DNA of 64,000 bases, taken from positions 108,983 to 172,982 of the forward strand of contig JAHBTQ010000009.1 of assembly GCA_019638495.1 (NCBI GenBank), in the 5' to 3' direction. This document shows positions 7,016-14,879 of this stretch, one piece after another. The translations under genes and the position numbers were made by a program. Numbering within the stretch: the stretch's first letter is position 1; every line of letters begins with the position of its first letter. This DNA is from Taibaiella sp. (GTDB lineage Bacteria; Bacteroidota; Bacteroidia; Chitinophagales; Chitinophagaceae). Below the pieces are notes generated by a model. That model did not search any database. It was not told where the DNA came from and worked only from the letters and a program-made list of their open reading frames with translations.

Positions 7016-9446
7016 GGCTGAAGTCATAGCCCGGCCGCAAAACCGAAAGAAAACTGCAACTGCCTGCTACCACTGCGGTCAGCCATGCCTTACTGACAAA
7101 ATAGCAATTGCTGACAAGCTTTTTTGCTGCGATGGTTGCAAACTGGTTTACGAAATACTAAATGAGAAAGACCTCTGTGACTATTACAAATTGCAGCAAC
7201 ATCCCGGCCTGTCGCAGATCAAAGCCATAAGAAAAGACAAGTATGCCTACCTGGACGATGAAACAATTGCCACAAAGCTCTTGCGTTTCACCGATGGAGA
7301 ATTAGGCATCGTTACGCTATACATTCCATCAATACACTGCAGCTCATGTATGTGGCTGCTTGAACACCTGGACAGGATCAATGCAGGTGTGCGCGAAAGC
7401 CGCGTAAACTTCTCTGCCAAAGAGATCACAATACACTTCTACCGAAAAAAAGTAAGCCTGCGTTCGATAGTAGAACTGCTTACAACCATAGGCTACGAGC
7501 CTTACATAAGCCTCGAAGATATAAACGAAAAGGCGGCAAAGTCGCTGAACAAACAGCGCATCATAAAGCTGGGCATTGCAGGATTTTGCTTTGGCAACAT
7601 TATGATGATGAGCTTCCCTGAATATCTCTCTGAGAAGACAGGGATCGAAGAACAATACACCTACCTGTTCCGTTACCTTAACCTTGGACTGTCGCTACCT
7701 GTGTTCTTCTATGCAGCATCAGAGTTCTTCCATACTGCATGGACTGGTCTGAAACAGAAAATTCTGAACATCGATGCGCCTATCGTACTTGCACTCATCA
7801 TCACCTTTGCCCGCAGCATATATGAGATACTGAGTGGAACGGGAGCAGGCTACCTGGACAGTATGAGTGGCATTGTATTCTTTATGCTGGCAGGTCGCAT
7901 TGTGCAGGAACGCACATACAAATCTCTGTCCTTTACACGCGATTACAAATCCTACTTCCCTATTGCGGTGAATGTAAAAACGGTCAACGGTATAGTAAGC
8001 ACACAACTGAGCGATCTGAAGAAAGACGACATAGTAGTGCTGCACCACGATGAGATAATACCCGCTGACTCGGTAGTGCTTAACGAAAATGCGTTTGTGG
8101 ACTACAGCTTTGTGACAGGCGAGGCAGAACCGGTGCGCGTAAACGTGGGCGAGAAGGTATATGCCGGAGGTAGACAAACAGGTGAAGAGCTCTTGATAAA
8201 AGTAGAAAAGCCTATTGCGGGCAGCTACCTCACTTCGCTCTGGAATCACTTTGCCTTCCGTCGCAACAAGGAAGCAAACAACGACAAAGACAGCGTCATC
8301 CACCTGCTGAGCAAATATTTCACTGTCATTCTATTTACGCTGGCAGCGGGCACAGCCACATACTGGTATTTCAACGATCCTTCAAAGATCATCAACGCAG
8401 TTTCTGCCATGCTGATCGTTGCATGCCCATGTGCATTGCTACTTTCAGCAACATTTACCAATAGCAACATCCTGCGAATCCTTAGTCTCAACGGACTGTT
8501 CCTGCGAGATGCAACCGTCATTGAGCAAATAGCGGCCACAGACCATATAGTATTTGACAAAACAGGAACATTGACCAAGGGCAACACCTCAGTTACTACC
8601 AGTGGTCACCAGCTCACAGACGCTGAAAGGGACATGGTTTACTCCGTGGCTCGCCAGAGTAACCACCCCAACAGCAAGGCACTGACAGCATGGCTGGAAG
8701 GTAGCGCTGCCGTGGCGCTAGACTCATGGAAGGAGACACCGGGACAAGGCCTACAGGCAACCATTGGCAACACGCGTATCATCGTCGGCTCGGCGCTTCT
8801 TGCAGATGCGCCTGCTGACATTATGGACGAGAAAGCAAGCCTGTATATAAGAATCAACGACAAGCTCACGTCAGTTCACCTTAACGCTGACGTACGCGAA
8901 GGCATACCCGGCCTTACGGCACAGCTACGTGACCGCTACAAGCTTTCCTTGCTATCTGGCGACAATGACAAACAAAGAAGCCATTTCGCAACGCTATTGG
9001 GTGGGAAAAGCGAGCTACTCTTTAACCAGAAGCCGCTGGATAAGCTATCCTATATAGAGAAGCTACAAGAAAAAGGCGAGAAGGTAATGATGATAGGCGA
9101 TGGCCTGAATGATGCCGGCGCACTGCAACAGGCTAATGTAGGCATAACCCTTGCCGACGATGTAAACAACTTTACACCTGCATGTGACGCGATATTCAAC
9201 GCAGAGAAACTAAGTTCATTTGCCAGGCTGATTCAAATGGCTAAGCATGGTGGACATATCATCAACATAAGCTTCGTTATATCCATCGTTTACAACTTTG
9301 TAGGTTTGTGGTTTGCCATGAATGGGATGATGAAACCGGTGACGGCAGCTATCCTTATGCCATGCAGCACGCTGAGCATTGTGATAATCTCCAGTGGATT
9401 GAGCAACCTGATTGCGTGGAAAAACGGATTGCGGATCCGCTCATAG
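6999..9446 (+). CDS. ccoI: Copper-translocating P-type ATPase, CcoI/FixI type
   Basis: 815 residues. Order of parts: N-terminal Cys-rich metal site (CYHCGQPC, then LFCCDGCKLVYEIL, residues ~23-50) characteristic of CcoI/FixI; an HMA domain with SSCMWL (~115); eight membrane segments; actuator TGE loop (FVTGEAEP); CPC motif in ACPCALLL (~475) that moves Cu(I); phosphorylation site DKTGTLT (~517); HP locus SNHPNSKAL (~554); GDGLNDAGAL (~700). It exports Cu(I) for insertion into cbb3-type cytochrome oxidase, as known for CcoI. The oxidase subunits and ccoS, which often follow, are absent here; the next gene is convergent and unrelated. It overlaps the hemerythrin-like gene by 17 nt. Confidence 0.93.
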   Translation: MPLTNEAEVIARPQNRKKTATACYHCGQPCLTDKIAIADKLFCCDGCKLVYEILNEKDLCDYYKLQQHPGLSQIKAIRKDKYAYLDDETIATKLLRFTDGELGIVTLYIPSIHCSSCMWLLEHLDRINAGVRESRVNFSAKEITIHFYRKKVSLRSIVELLTTIGYEPYISLEDINEKAAKSLNKQRIIKLGIAGFCFGNIMMMSFPEYLSEKTGIEEQYTYLFRYLNLGLSLPVFFYAASEFFHTAWTGLKQKILNIDAPIVLALIITFARSIYEILSGTGAGYLDSMSGIVFFMLAGRIVQERTYKSLSFTRDYKSYFPIAVNVKTVNGIVSTQLSDLKKDDIVVLHHDEIIPADSVVLNENAFVDYSFVTGEAEPVRVNVGEKVYAGGRQTGEELLIKVEKPIAGSYLTSLWNHFAFRRNKEANNDKDSVIHLLSKYFTVILFTLAAGTATYWYFNDPSKIINAVSAMLIVACPCALLLSATFTNSNILRILSLNGLFLRDATVIEQIAATDHIVFDKTGTLTKGNTSVTTSGHQLTDAERDMVYSVARQSNHPNSKALTAWLEGSAAVALDSWKETPGQGLQATIGNTRIIVGSALLADAPADIMDEKASLYIRINDKLTSVHLNADVREGIPGLTAQLRDRYKLSLLSGDNDKQRSHFATLLGGKSELLFNQKPLDKLSYIEKLQEKGEKVMMIGDGLNDAGALQQANVGITLADDVNNFTPACDAIFNAEKLSSFARLIQMAKHGGHIINISFVISIVYNFVGLWFAMNGMMKPVTAAILMPCSTLSIVIISSGLSNLIAWKNGLRIRS

Positions 9447-9452
9447 TGTGCA

Positions 9453-10499
9453 CTACAATTTCTTAGGAGTCCAGCCGAGACGCGTAAACACCTTACGGCG
9501 TAGCGCAAAATAATCCCAAACAATACTACGACGATAAATGCCCTCCTCGTTACGGGTGGTGATCATTGCCTGGTTCTCTCGACGGAGTGCAAACCACTTG
9601 CCTATCTCGCGATAGCAATGGAAATGAGCCTTGATAATGGTAAGCGTTTGCTTGGGGTTGCCTGTTAGCAGCAGGCGCAAACCAGCCACACCATCCAGCA
9701 CCAACCTGAGTGGGAACAGCCAAACCAGCTTGTGTCCTTTCTCATTTTTTATCAGCAGTATCAGGTTATTACGAAAGTTGTAGTAGAGCTTCTGCGTGCT
9801 ACCATAGCTTATGACGCTACCGCCCACATGATACACAGTTGAAGAACCTATGTACCCAATTTTGTACCCGGCATTCTTCAGCCTCCAGCATACGTCCACT
9901 TCCTCCATGTGGGCATACAGTTCATTGTCCAGACCGCCCACTTTGTGATAGAGGTCTGCACGCACCATAAAGCAGCCGCCGGATGCCCAGAATACCTCTA
10001 TGTCGTCGTCATACTGGCCATTGTCTTTTTCTATGTCAAAGAAGATGCGGCCACGGCAAAACAGGTAGCCATATTTGTCCATGAAGCCACCACCCGCACC
10101 AGCGTATTCAAACTTATCGCGCTCGCGATAGTAGCGTATCTTGGGCTGGCAGGCGGCAAGCATAGCATCGGCCTCCATAGCCCTGTGCAGCGGCGGAAAC
10201 CATCCCTGCGTGACCTCGAAATCGGCACTAAGAAGAATGTAATACTTAGCTTTTATACGCTTTAGCGCCTCATAATATCCGTTGGCGAACCCAAAGTTTC
10301 TTTCTATGCGCAGCGTCTTTACTGTGGGAAAGTTTTGCTGCACGTATTCCAGCGTATTATCCGTAGAGGCATTATCTGCCAGCACTACGTCATAGCCGGT
10401 ATGCGCTTCTGCCACTATCAGTGGCAAAAACAGTTCATGCCACTTGGTACCGTTATAGCTGAGTATTACAACGGCAGTATCCTGTTGGCATTCTATCAT
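9453..10499 (-). CDS. Glycosyltransferase family 2 (rhamnosyltransferase-like)
   Basis: 348 residues with a GT-A fold: VVILSYNGTKWHELFLP at the N-terminus, ADNASTDNTLEYV (nucleotide-binding), then RNFGFANGYYEALK, LLSADFEV as the DxD-like site, and EEVDVCWRLKNAGYKIGY with the usual ED/E catalytic loop. A C-terminal hydrophobic/basic stretch (LYYNFRNNLILLIK) suggests membrane association. It transfers a sugar to a cell-surface glycan; donor and acceptor cannot be told. It converges on ccoI, with only 6 bp between stops. Upstream, the small membrane protein gene at 10569 is on the same strand 69 bp away and may share transcription. Confidence 0.88.
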   Translation of the reverse strand: MIECQQDTAVVILSYNGTKWHELFLPLIVAEAHTGYDVVLADNASTDNTLEYVQQNFPTVKTLRIERNFGFANGYYEALKRIKAKYYILLSADFEVTQGWFPPLHRAMEADAMLAACQPKIRYYRERDKFEYAGAGGGFMDKYGYLFCRGRIFFDIEKDNGQYDDDIEVFWASGGCFMVRADLYHKVGGLDNELYAHMEEVDVCWRLKNAGYKIGYIGSSTVYHVGGSVISYGSTQKLYYNFRNNLILLIKNEKGHKLVWLFPLRLVLDGVAGLRLLLTGNPKQTLTIIKAHFHCYREIGKWFALRRENQAMITTRNEEGIYRRSIVWDYFALRRKVFTRLGWTPKKL

Positions 10500-10568
10500 T
10501 ATAGGTAGCTTGTTAGGTTAGGTAGGCACCGGGGTGCTCACCATCGCAGACCATTGTGGTCGCCAGGG

Positions 10569-10787
10569 TTATTTGTATTTGGGGTCGTACAGCGTATTGT
10601 CCGGCACTTTTACATCTGCATTCTTCTGGTATTTGTGCTCCCATAGGTTATAGCAGCCCGACCATGCAAAAATGAAAAAGCCGAAGAACGACAGCAAGAA
10701 CAGAAAACGAGACTTATTAGGCTTATTGAGCTCGATATCATTAGGGTTATCTATCTCTCCGCCGTGGTTTGTATGATGCGTATTCAT
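10569..10787 (-). CDS. Small single-pass membrane protein, His/Asn-rich N-terminus
   Basis: 72 residues from ATG 10787 (MNTHHTNHGG). One hydrophobic helix (FLFLLSFFGFFIFAWSGCY) is followed by a short soluble tail ending DNTLYDPKYK. The frame also has an ATG at 10808, but a minus-strand TAnnTTTG box (complement of 10811-10818) sits only 2 nt upstream of it, making the inner ATG more likely. The His-rich start resembles the protein at 41189-41497. Function unknown; the fold resembles small accessory subunits of membrane complexes. Confidence 0.6.
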   Translation of the reverse strand: MNTHHTNHGGEIDNPNDIELNKPNKSRFLFLLSFFGFFIFAWSGCYNLWEHKYQKNADVKVPDNTLYDPKYK

Positions 10788-10876
10788 TGAATGTATTAAC
10801 GTTTCCATCGCAAAAATAATGGTAATTCCCTCAAAATCATAATATTTTTACCCCGCATTCGTTATACGCGTGAATT

Positions 10877-12016
10877 ATGCGTCAGTACCTGAATTGGAAG
10901 TCATATCTGGCAATTGTAGCTGCTTTAATAGTGGGTGCGTCGCTTTATTATACCAGCAACCTGGCCGGGCGACTGGCAAGCGAGGAACGCCGGAAGGTAT
11001 TGGCAATAGGTGAAGCCGTAAAAGTGCTAAGTAGCCCTAACGTGACCGAGGGCCCGAAAACGGACGAAGCACTGTACATGATGAAGCAAAACAAAACGAT
11101 TCCGCTCATCATAGCAGATGCCAAAGATTCCGTAATAGACAAAAAGAACATAGACAGCACCAGCGTCTTTGCCCGCCTGGGCGAAAAAGACCAGATAGCA
11201 AATTTCCGTAACCAGCACGCACCAATAGAAGTAGATTATGGTACCGGAAAGAACTACATATACTATGGAGAATCCTATCTGCTAAGGCAACTCCGCTTCT
11301 TCCCCTACGTTCAGCTTGCCATCATCGTAATCTTTCTGGCAGTGGTGCTACTAGCCTTAAATGCCGCCCACACCAGCCTGCAAAACCAGGTATGGGTGGG
11401 CCTATCGAAGGAAACAGCACACCAACTGGGAACTCCGCTTAGCTCCATAGAGGCCTGGCTGGAACTGCTGCGCGATAACGACAGCAACAATGAGGCTGTA
11501 GTAGAAATGCAAAAAGACCTGGACAGGCTGAAGCTGGTTGCTGATCGATTTAGCAAGGTGGGCAGTGCACCGCAACTGGAAGAGGAGAACCTTGTGGAGC
11601 GGCTGGGCAACATTGTAGAATATATGCAAAAGCGCAGCCCTAAAAAAGTGGCGATCACGCTGCATTCGCCTGAAAAAGAGATTCCTGTGTACATCAGTGG
11701 CTCATTGCTTGACTGGGTCATGGAAAACCTGATACGCAATGCGCTGGATGCAATGGCCGGTGAAGGAAAAATAGACATCACAGTCACCAACTCACCGCAA
11801 CAAGTGTGGATAGATGTGCAGGATAATGGAAAGGGAATCCCTTCCCACCAGGTGAAAGACGTTTTCAAACCGGGATTTACCACTAAGAAGCGCGGCTGGG
11901 GCCTGGGTCTATCGCTCGCACGGCGAATTATCACTAAATATCACCATGGGTCTATTTTTGTAAAAAATAGTGAAGTAGGTAAGGGTACTACTTTTCGCAT
12001 CATTCTGCGCCGGTAA
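10877..12016 (+). CDS. Membrane sensor histidine kinase
   Basis: 379 residues. Two transmembrane helices (residues ~9-28 and ~147-165) enclose a ~115-residue periplasmic sensor region without recognised domain. No HAMP or PAS is seen. The H-box is KETAHQLGTPLSS with phospho-acceptor His about residue 182; the ATPase part has NLIRNALDAM (N box), IDVQDNGKGIP (G1) and GWGLGLSLARRI (G2). It is expected to autophosphorylate and pass phosphate to a response regulator, but none lies next to it, so it is an orphan kinase. It is divergent from the gene at 10569 with 89 bp between. Confidence 0.9.
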   Translation: MRQYLNWKSYLAIVAALIVGASLYYTSNLAGRLASEERRKVLAIGEAVKVLSSPNVTEGPKTDEALYMMKQNKTIPLIIADAKDSVIDKKNIDSTSVFARLGEKDQIANFRNQHAPIEVDYGTGKNYIYYGESYLLRQLRFFPYVQLAIIVIFLAVVLLALNAAHTSLQNQVWVGLSKETAHQLGTPLSSIEAWLELLRDNDSNNEAVVEMQKDLDRLKLVADRFSKVGSAPQLEEENLVERLGNIVEYMQKRSPKKVAITLHSPEKEIPVYISGSLLDWVMENLIRNALDAMAGEGKIDITVTNSPQQVWIDVQDNGKGIPSHQVKDVFKPGFTTKKRGWGLGLSLARRIITKYHHGSIFVKNSEVGKGTTFRIILRR

Positions 12017-12085
12017 TTACATTGTCATTTAACGACAGAAATTGCCACCTTTACCCCCACACTTTTTAGTTTTTAGTTTTCAGGT

Positions 12086-12093
12086 TAATTTTG
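12086..12093 (+). promoter_or_regulatory. Bacteroidota -7 promoter element for fabH
   Basis: TAATTTTG matches TAnnTTTG and lies 20 nt upstream of the fabH ATG at 12114. No clear TTG -33 element is present at the expected distance; the upstream DNA is T-rich. It supports the start at 12114 and not the in-frame ATG at 12042, which would lie upstream of the promoter. Confidence 0.45.
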
Positions 12094-12113
12094 CTTTAAA
12101 CTACCAATTGCAA

Positions 12114-13115
12114 ATGCAGAAAATCAACGCTGCCATCACGGCCGTAGGAGGATATGTTCCTGAGTACAGGCTCACCAATGCTGAGCTGGAAACAATGATG
12201 GACACCTCTGACGAGTGGATACAAACGCGCACAGGGATCAAAGAACGTAGAATACTGAAGGGAGAAGGGAAGGGCAGCAGCGACATGGCCGTGGAAGCGG
12301 TAAAAAACCTGCTAGAAAAGCGTGGCATCAGCCCGCTGGAGATAGAAATGGTGATATGTGCCACTACTACTCCCGACATGCAATTTCCTGCCACTGCAAA
12401 CGTAATTTGCGACAAAGCAGGCATGACCAATGCCTGGGGATATGATGTAAACGCTGCCTGCAGCGGCTTCATCTTTGCACTTACAGTAGGTGCACAGTTT
12501 ATAGAAACCGGCCGCCACAAGAAAGTACTTGTGGTGGGTGTGGACAAGATGAGTTCCATCATGAATTACGAAGACCGCACCACTTCCATCATCTTTGGTG
12601 ATGGTGGGGGCGCTGTGCTGCTGGAGCCTAACACAGATGGCTATGGCGTCATAGACTCTATACTACGCACAGACGGCAGTGGCCGCGTATTCCTGCACCA
12701 GAAAGCGGGCGGATCTGTAAAGCCTGCAAGTATGGAGACCGTTATGAATAAAGAACACTATGTGTACCAGGAGGGCCAGGCCGTTTTCAAATTTGCTGTA
12801 AAGAACATGGCTGATGTGGCTGCCGAGATAATGGAGCGCAACAACCTGACGGCTGAAAACGTGGCATGGCTGGTACCTCACCAGGCCAATAAACGCATTA
12901 TCACTGCAACTGCCGACCGGATGAACCTACCGGCCGAAAAAGTGATGGTGAACATAGAGCGCTACGGCAACACTACCAATGGCACCCTACCCCTTTGCCT
13001 GTGGGAATGGGAAAGCAAGCTGCATAAAGGAGACAACATCGTACTGGCTGCATTTGGCGGCGGTTTCACATGGGGAGCCACCTACATTCGCTGGGCATAT
13101 GATGGCGCTAAATAA
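12114..13115 (+). CDS. fabH: 3-oxoacyl-[acyl-carrier-protein] synthase III (beta-ketoacyl-ACP synthase III)
   Basis: 333 residues, normal length for FabH, a soluble thiolase-fold enzyme that condenses acyl-CoA with malonyl-ACP to start fatty-acid synthesis. Family marks: AVGGYVPEYRLTN at the start, DEWIQTRTGIKERR, catalytic Cys in NAACSGFIFAL (~115), His in WLVPHQANKRI (~256), and Asn in ERYGNTTNGTLP (~286), matching the Cys-His-Asn triad. Translation begins at MQKINAA; the longer frame from 12042 adds a hydrophobic extension with no counterpart in the family. It stands alone upstream of tRNA-Cys. Branched or straight primer preference cannot be inferred. Confidence 0.95.
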   Translation: MQKINAAITAVGGYVPEYRLTNAELETMMDTSDEWIQTRTGIKERRILKGEGKGSSDMAVEAVKNLLEKRGISPLEIEMVICATTTPDMQFPATANVICDKAGMTNAWGYDVNAACSGFIFALTVGAQFIETGRHKKVLVVGVDKMSSIMNYEDRTTSIIFGDGGGAVLLEPNTDGYGVIDSILRTDGSGRVFLHQKAGGSVKPASMETVMNKEHYVYQEGQAVFKFAVKNMADVAAEIMERNNLTAENVAWLVPHQANKRIITATADRMNLPAEKVMVNIERYGNTTNGTLPLCLWEWESKLHKGDNIVLAAFGGGFTWGATYIRWAYDGAK

Positions 13116-13129
13116 ATATGTAGCGCCCA

Positions 13130-13158
13130 TTGGCAGAATGAATTTTTTACTAAATTTG
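13130..13158 (+). promoter_or_regulatory. Promoter of tRNA-Cys (-33 TTG, -7 TAAATTTG)
   Basis: TTG at 13130-13132 and TAAATTTG at 13151-13158 are separated by 18 bp and end 9 bp before the mature tRNA 5' end, the classical Bacteroidota sigma-A promoter layout. Confidence 0.6.
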
Positions 13159-13167
13159 CCACCCTAA

Positions 13168-13238
13168 GGTCGGATGGCCGAGTGGCTAGGCTCAGCTCTG
13201 CAAAAGCTGCTACAGCGGTTCGAATCCGCTTTCGACCT
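13168..13238 (+). tRNA. tRNA-Cys (anticodon GCA)
   Basis: A full cloverleaf can be drawn: acceptor stem GGTCGGA with TTCGACC (one G-T pair) and discriminator T; D-arm GCCGAGTGGCTAGGC; anticodon stem CAGCT/AGCTG with loop CTGCAAA, anticodon GCA at 13200-13202; T-stem AGCGG/CCGCT with loop TTCGAAT. The 3' CCA is not encoded. It is followed within 6 bp by a Rho-independent terminator. Confidence 0.95.
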
Positions 13239-13243
13239 CGAAT

Positions 13244-13271
13244 AAAAGCGTCACATTTGTGGCGCTTTTTT
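13244..13271 (+). terminator. Terminator after tRNA-Cys
   Basis: AAAAGCG.CAC-ATTT-GTG.CGCTTTTTT forms a hairpin of about 10 pairs with one mismatch, followed by a T run. Confidence 0.75.
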
Positions 13272-13324
13272 CGTTTGGAGAACTTAAGCCTGTCCAATAA
13301 ATGACACGTCACGGTAAGCCTGAG

Positions 13325-13380
13325 CCTACTCGTCCTCGTTTGAAACGAGGATGCAATTGGCGGGGCGTTTGTAACGCCCG
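13325..13380 (+). repeat. REP-like double-hairpin repeat, copy A
   Basis: Hairpin 1 is TCCTCGTT-TGA-AACGAGGA (13333-13351); hairpin 2 is GGGCGTT-TGT-AACGCCC (13363-13379). The order is 'ctcg' tag, hairpin 1, short spacer, hairpin 2. The same unit follows in direct orientation at 13391 and in reverse orientation at 14024, bracketing the RAYT gene. Confidence 0.8.
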
Positions 13381-13390
13381 TCAGTCAACC

Positions 13391-13441
13391 CACTCGTCCT
13401 CATTTGCAACGAGGATGCAACGGCAGGGCGTTTGTAACGCT
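13391..13441 (+). repeat. REP-like double-hairpin repeat, copy B
   Basis: Direct copy of the 13325 unit: same cactcgtcct start, a hairpin 1 with one mismatch (TCCTCATT against AACGAGGA), and a hairpin 2 ending less perfectly (GGGCGTTTGTAACGCTC). It abuts the 3' end of the RAYT gene. Confidence 0.78.
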
Positions 13442-13447
13442 CATCAC

Positions 13448-14008
13448 TCAACTCACCACTACATCTACGAGCCCCTTCCCGCCACAATAGTCAATGGCGC
13501 TGCTGTATAGGTAATGCTCCGGTTGGGCTACGATCATTTGTCGCACCGGATTGTTGTGGATATATTCAATTCGCTGTCGCAGCCGAATACCCCCGCCTTC
13601 CAGGCAAACGCCATGGTAGCCATCCTGCCACAGTTTATATTGCTCTGCCCTACCAGTACTTTGCGCTGCGTAGCGAAATTTGTGCAGCAACCACTCCCGC
13701 CTGCTTTCGGGTATAGAAGTTATTGCCTCAAGCATCTCCTTAGACGTAAACTTCTTAAAATCGCGTACTACATCTGACAATCTAAATGGCGGAGTGCTAC
13801 GACACACGACGTGTATATGGTTACTCATCACTACCCACGCATAGCATTCAAGCCCCTTTGCTTTTATACAATAATTGAGTGAAGAGACCACGATGTCTTT
13901 ATATACCGGACGAGTGAACACATCGATCCAATCCACCACAGTAAAAGTGAGAAAATGAATGTGATGCTGATCCTGTATTATATATCTATCGCCAGACATT
14001 ATTGCCAA
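13448..14008 (-). CDS. REP-associated tyrosine transposase (RAYT, Y1/HUH type)
   Basis: 186 residues of the Y1_Tnp single-strand transposase fold. The HUH metal site is VMSNHIHVV (~residues 61-69). A Tyr-containing helix follows in the C-terminal half, with candidate catalytic Tyr in IRLRQRIEYIHNNPVR, the usual RAYT motif. RAYTs nick and join DNA at REP palindromes. Here it sits exactly between REP-like repeats, two downstream and one inverted copy upstream, so gene and repeats form one unit inserted between tRNA-Cys and a small lipoprotein operon. The 5' end starts only 16 bp from the inverted copy. It appears intact. Confidence 0.9.
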   Translation of the reverse strand: MAIMSGDRYIIQDQHHIHFLTFTVVDWIDVFTRPVYKDIVVSSLNYCIKAKGLECYAWVVMSNHIHVVCRSTPPFRLSDVVRDFKKFTSKEMLEAITSIPESRREWLLHKFRYAAQSTGRAEQYKLWQDGYHGVCLEGGGIRLRQRIEYIHNNPVRQMIVAQPEHYLYSSAIDYCGGKGLVDVVVS

Positions 14009-14023
14009 TATATGGTTATTATT

Positions 14024-14078
14024 CGGGCGTTACAAACGCCAAGCCAGCGCATCCTCGTTGCAAACGAGGACGAGTGGG
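14024..14078 (-). repeat. REP-like double-hairpin repeat, copy C (inverted)
   Basis: Reverse complement of the units at 13325 and 13391: GGGCGTT-ACA-AACGCC first, then ATCCTCGTT-GCA-AACGAGGA and cgagtgggt. Located just upstream of the RAYT start, giving the element inverted ends. Confidence 0.8.
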
Positions 14079-14125
14079 TCCTTATAAAAAATGAGAACGA
14101 GTGAAGCCTTATTTGTTTTGTGCCT

Positions 14126-14569
14126 TTACCAAAAATCCGTTTGCCTTAAACTGTCTTTGAGTCTTGATCCAAGTTCACTTACTTCATAATAATGGTCGTT
14201 AGTAGAGTCTGTATAAAATAATTCAGATTGCGGCTCGCCCCTTGCGGGAAAGTAAAAGCAAAAATAGGCATGTGGCGTATCCGTTGCACCAATTGCCACA
14301 TGTTCCATCAGCTTTGAAATGTCATTACCGCGTTTGTCATAAACATGAAAAACTATGTCATTCTTTTCTTTTACAACAATTCGTCTAAATCGCTCATCAC
14401 GCCCAAAATTCAAATCCATTGATCCCGTGCTGCCACGTACACGATCTACCTTGACGCGAATTATGTACCAACCATTAGAAGATTCGTCAATTTTAAGATT
14501 TACTGACTTATCGCCGTAACGTGTACATCCGATGACTAACATAGCGATGAAAATAGCTTTCGTAATCAC
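14126..14569 (-). CDS. Small predicted lipoprotein
   Basis: 147 residues if translation begins at GTG 14569, which yields a short lipoprotein signal (VITKAIFIAMLVIGC) with lipobox VIGC and lipidated Cys15. The open frame reaches up to ATG 14644, but that start puts an unhelpful polar Gly/Asn-rich leader ahead of the signal. The mature part is beta-rich and not recognised. It is probably co-transcribed with the 65-residue protein at 14634-14831, whose stop lies 64 nt upstream of the GTG. Exported and membrane-anchored; function unknown. Confidence 0.6.
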   Translation of the reverse strand: MITKAIFIAMLVIGCTRYGDKSVNLKIDESSNGWYIIRVKVDRVRGSTGSMDLNFGRDERFRRIVVKEKNDIVFHVYDKRGNDISKLMEHVAIGATDTPHAYFCFYFPARGEPQSELFYTDSTNDHYYEVSELGSRLKDSLRQTDFW

Positions 14570-14633
14570 TCGTTTGCCATTATTCCTTCCCTTTCCGCCG
14601 CCATTGGTGTTATTCACCAGCATCCAAACGGCT

Positions 14634-14831
14634 TTACTGCCCATACTCAGGCTTAATAATATGCCTCCTTACATTGTCACCAAAGTAGGCACCGGCGTCT
14701 ACCAGCTCTCCAAATAGTTCATCTATCTTCTCTTTAGTACCGTCGGAGTGTACTGTGGCCAGGAACTTCATCATTGCATGCTGGTTGCCTATGATGGTGG
14801 CAAGATGGTACTTCATTTCAGTGTCTGTCAT
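14634..14831 (-). CDS. Small hypothetical protein
   Basis: 65 residues from ATG 14831 (MTDTEMKYHL). Alpha-helical, soluble, no signal: LATIIGNQHAMMKFLATV and an acidic helix KIDELFGELVDAG. The start is fixed by a good promoter (complement of 14847-14874) that overlaps the possible upstream extension to 14879. First gene of a two-gene unit with the lipoprotein at 14126. Not recognised. Confidence 0.6.
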   Translation of the reverse strand: MTDTEMKYHLATIIGNQHAMMKFLATVHSDGTKEKIDELFGELVDAGAYFGDNVRRHIIKPEYGQ

Positions 14832-14846
14832 GTTAGTTCGTTTATT

Positions 14847-14874
14847 CAAATATAATGATCTTATTTCCTGCAAA
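14847..14874 (-). promoter_or_regulatory. Promoter of the 14831-14126 unit
   Basis: On the minus strand, TTTG (complement of 14871-14874), a 16-bp spacer and TATATTTG (complement of 14847-14854) fit the Bacteroidota -33/-7 pattern. Predicted transcription start is about 10 nt upstream of the ATG at 14831. Confidence 0.6.
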
Positions 14875-14879
14875 ATCAA

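Noticed and set aside
7719..8303. 194-residue minus-strand ORF
   Set aside because: It lies within the copper ATPase gene, whose motifs are complete on the plus strand; the antisense frame has Cys/His-rich composition with no family motif.
12042..12113. Longer fabH start at 12042
   Set aside because: The -7 box at 12086 lies inside it and the added residues are not part of FabH.
13325..13441. Possible CRISPR array
   Set aside because: The two direct units are double hairpins linked to a RAYT gene, with only three copies, one inverted; no spacers of uniform size.
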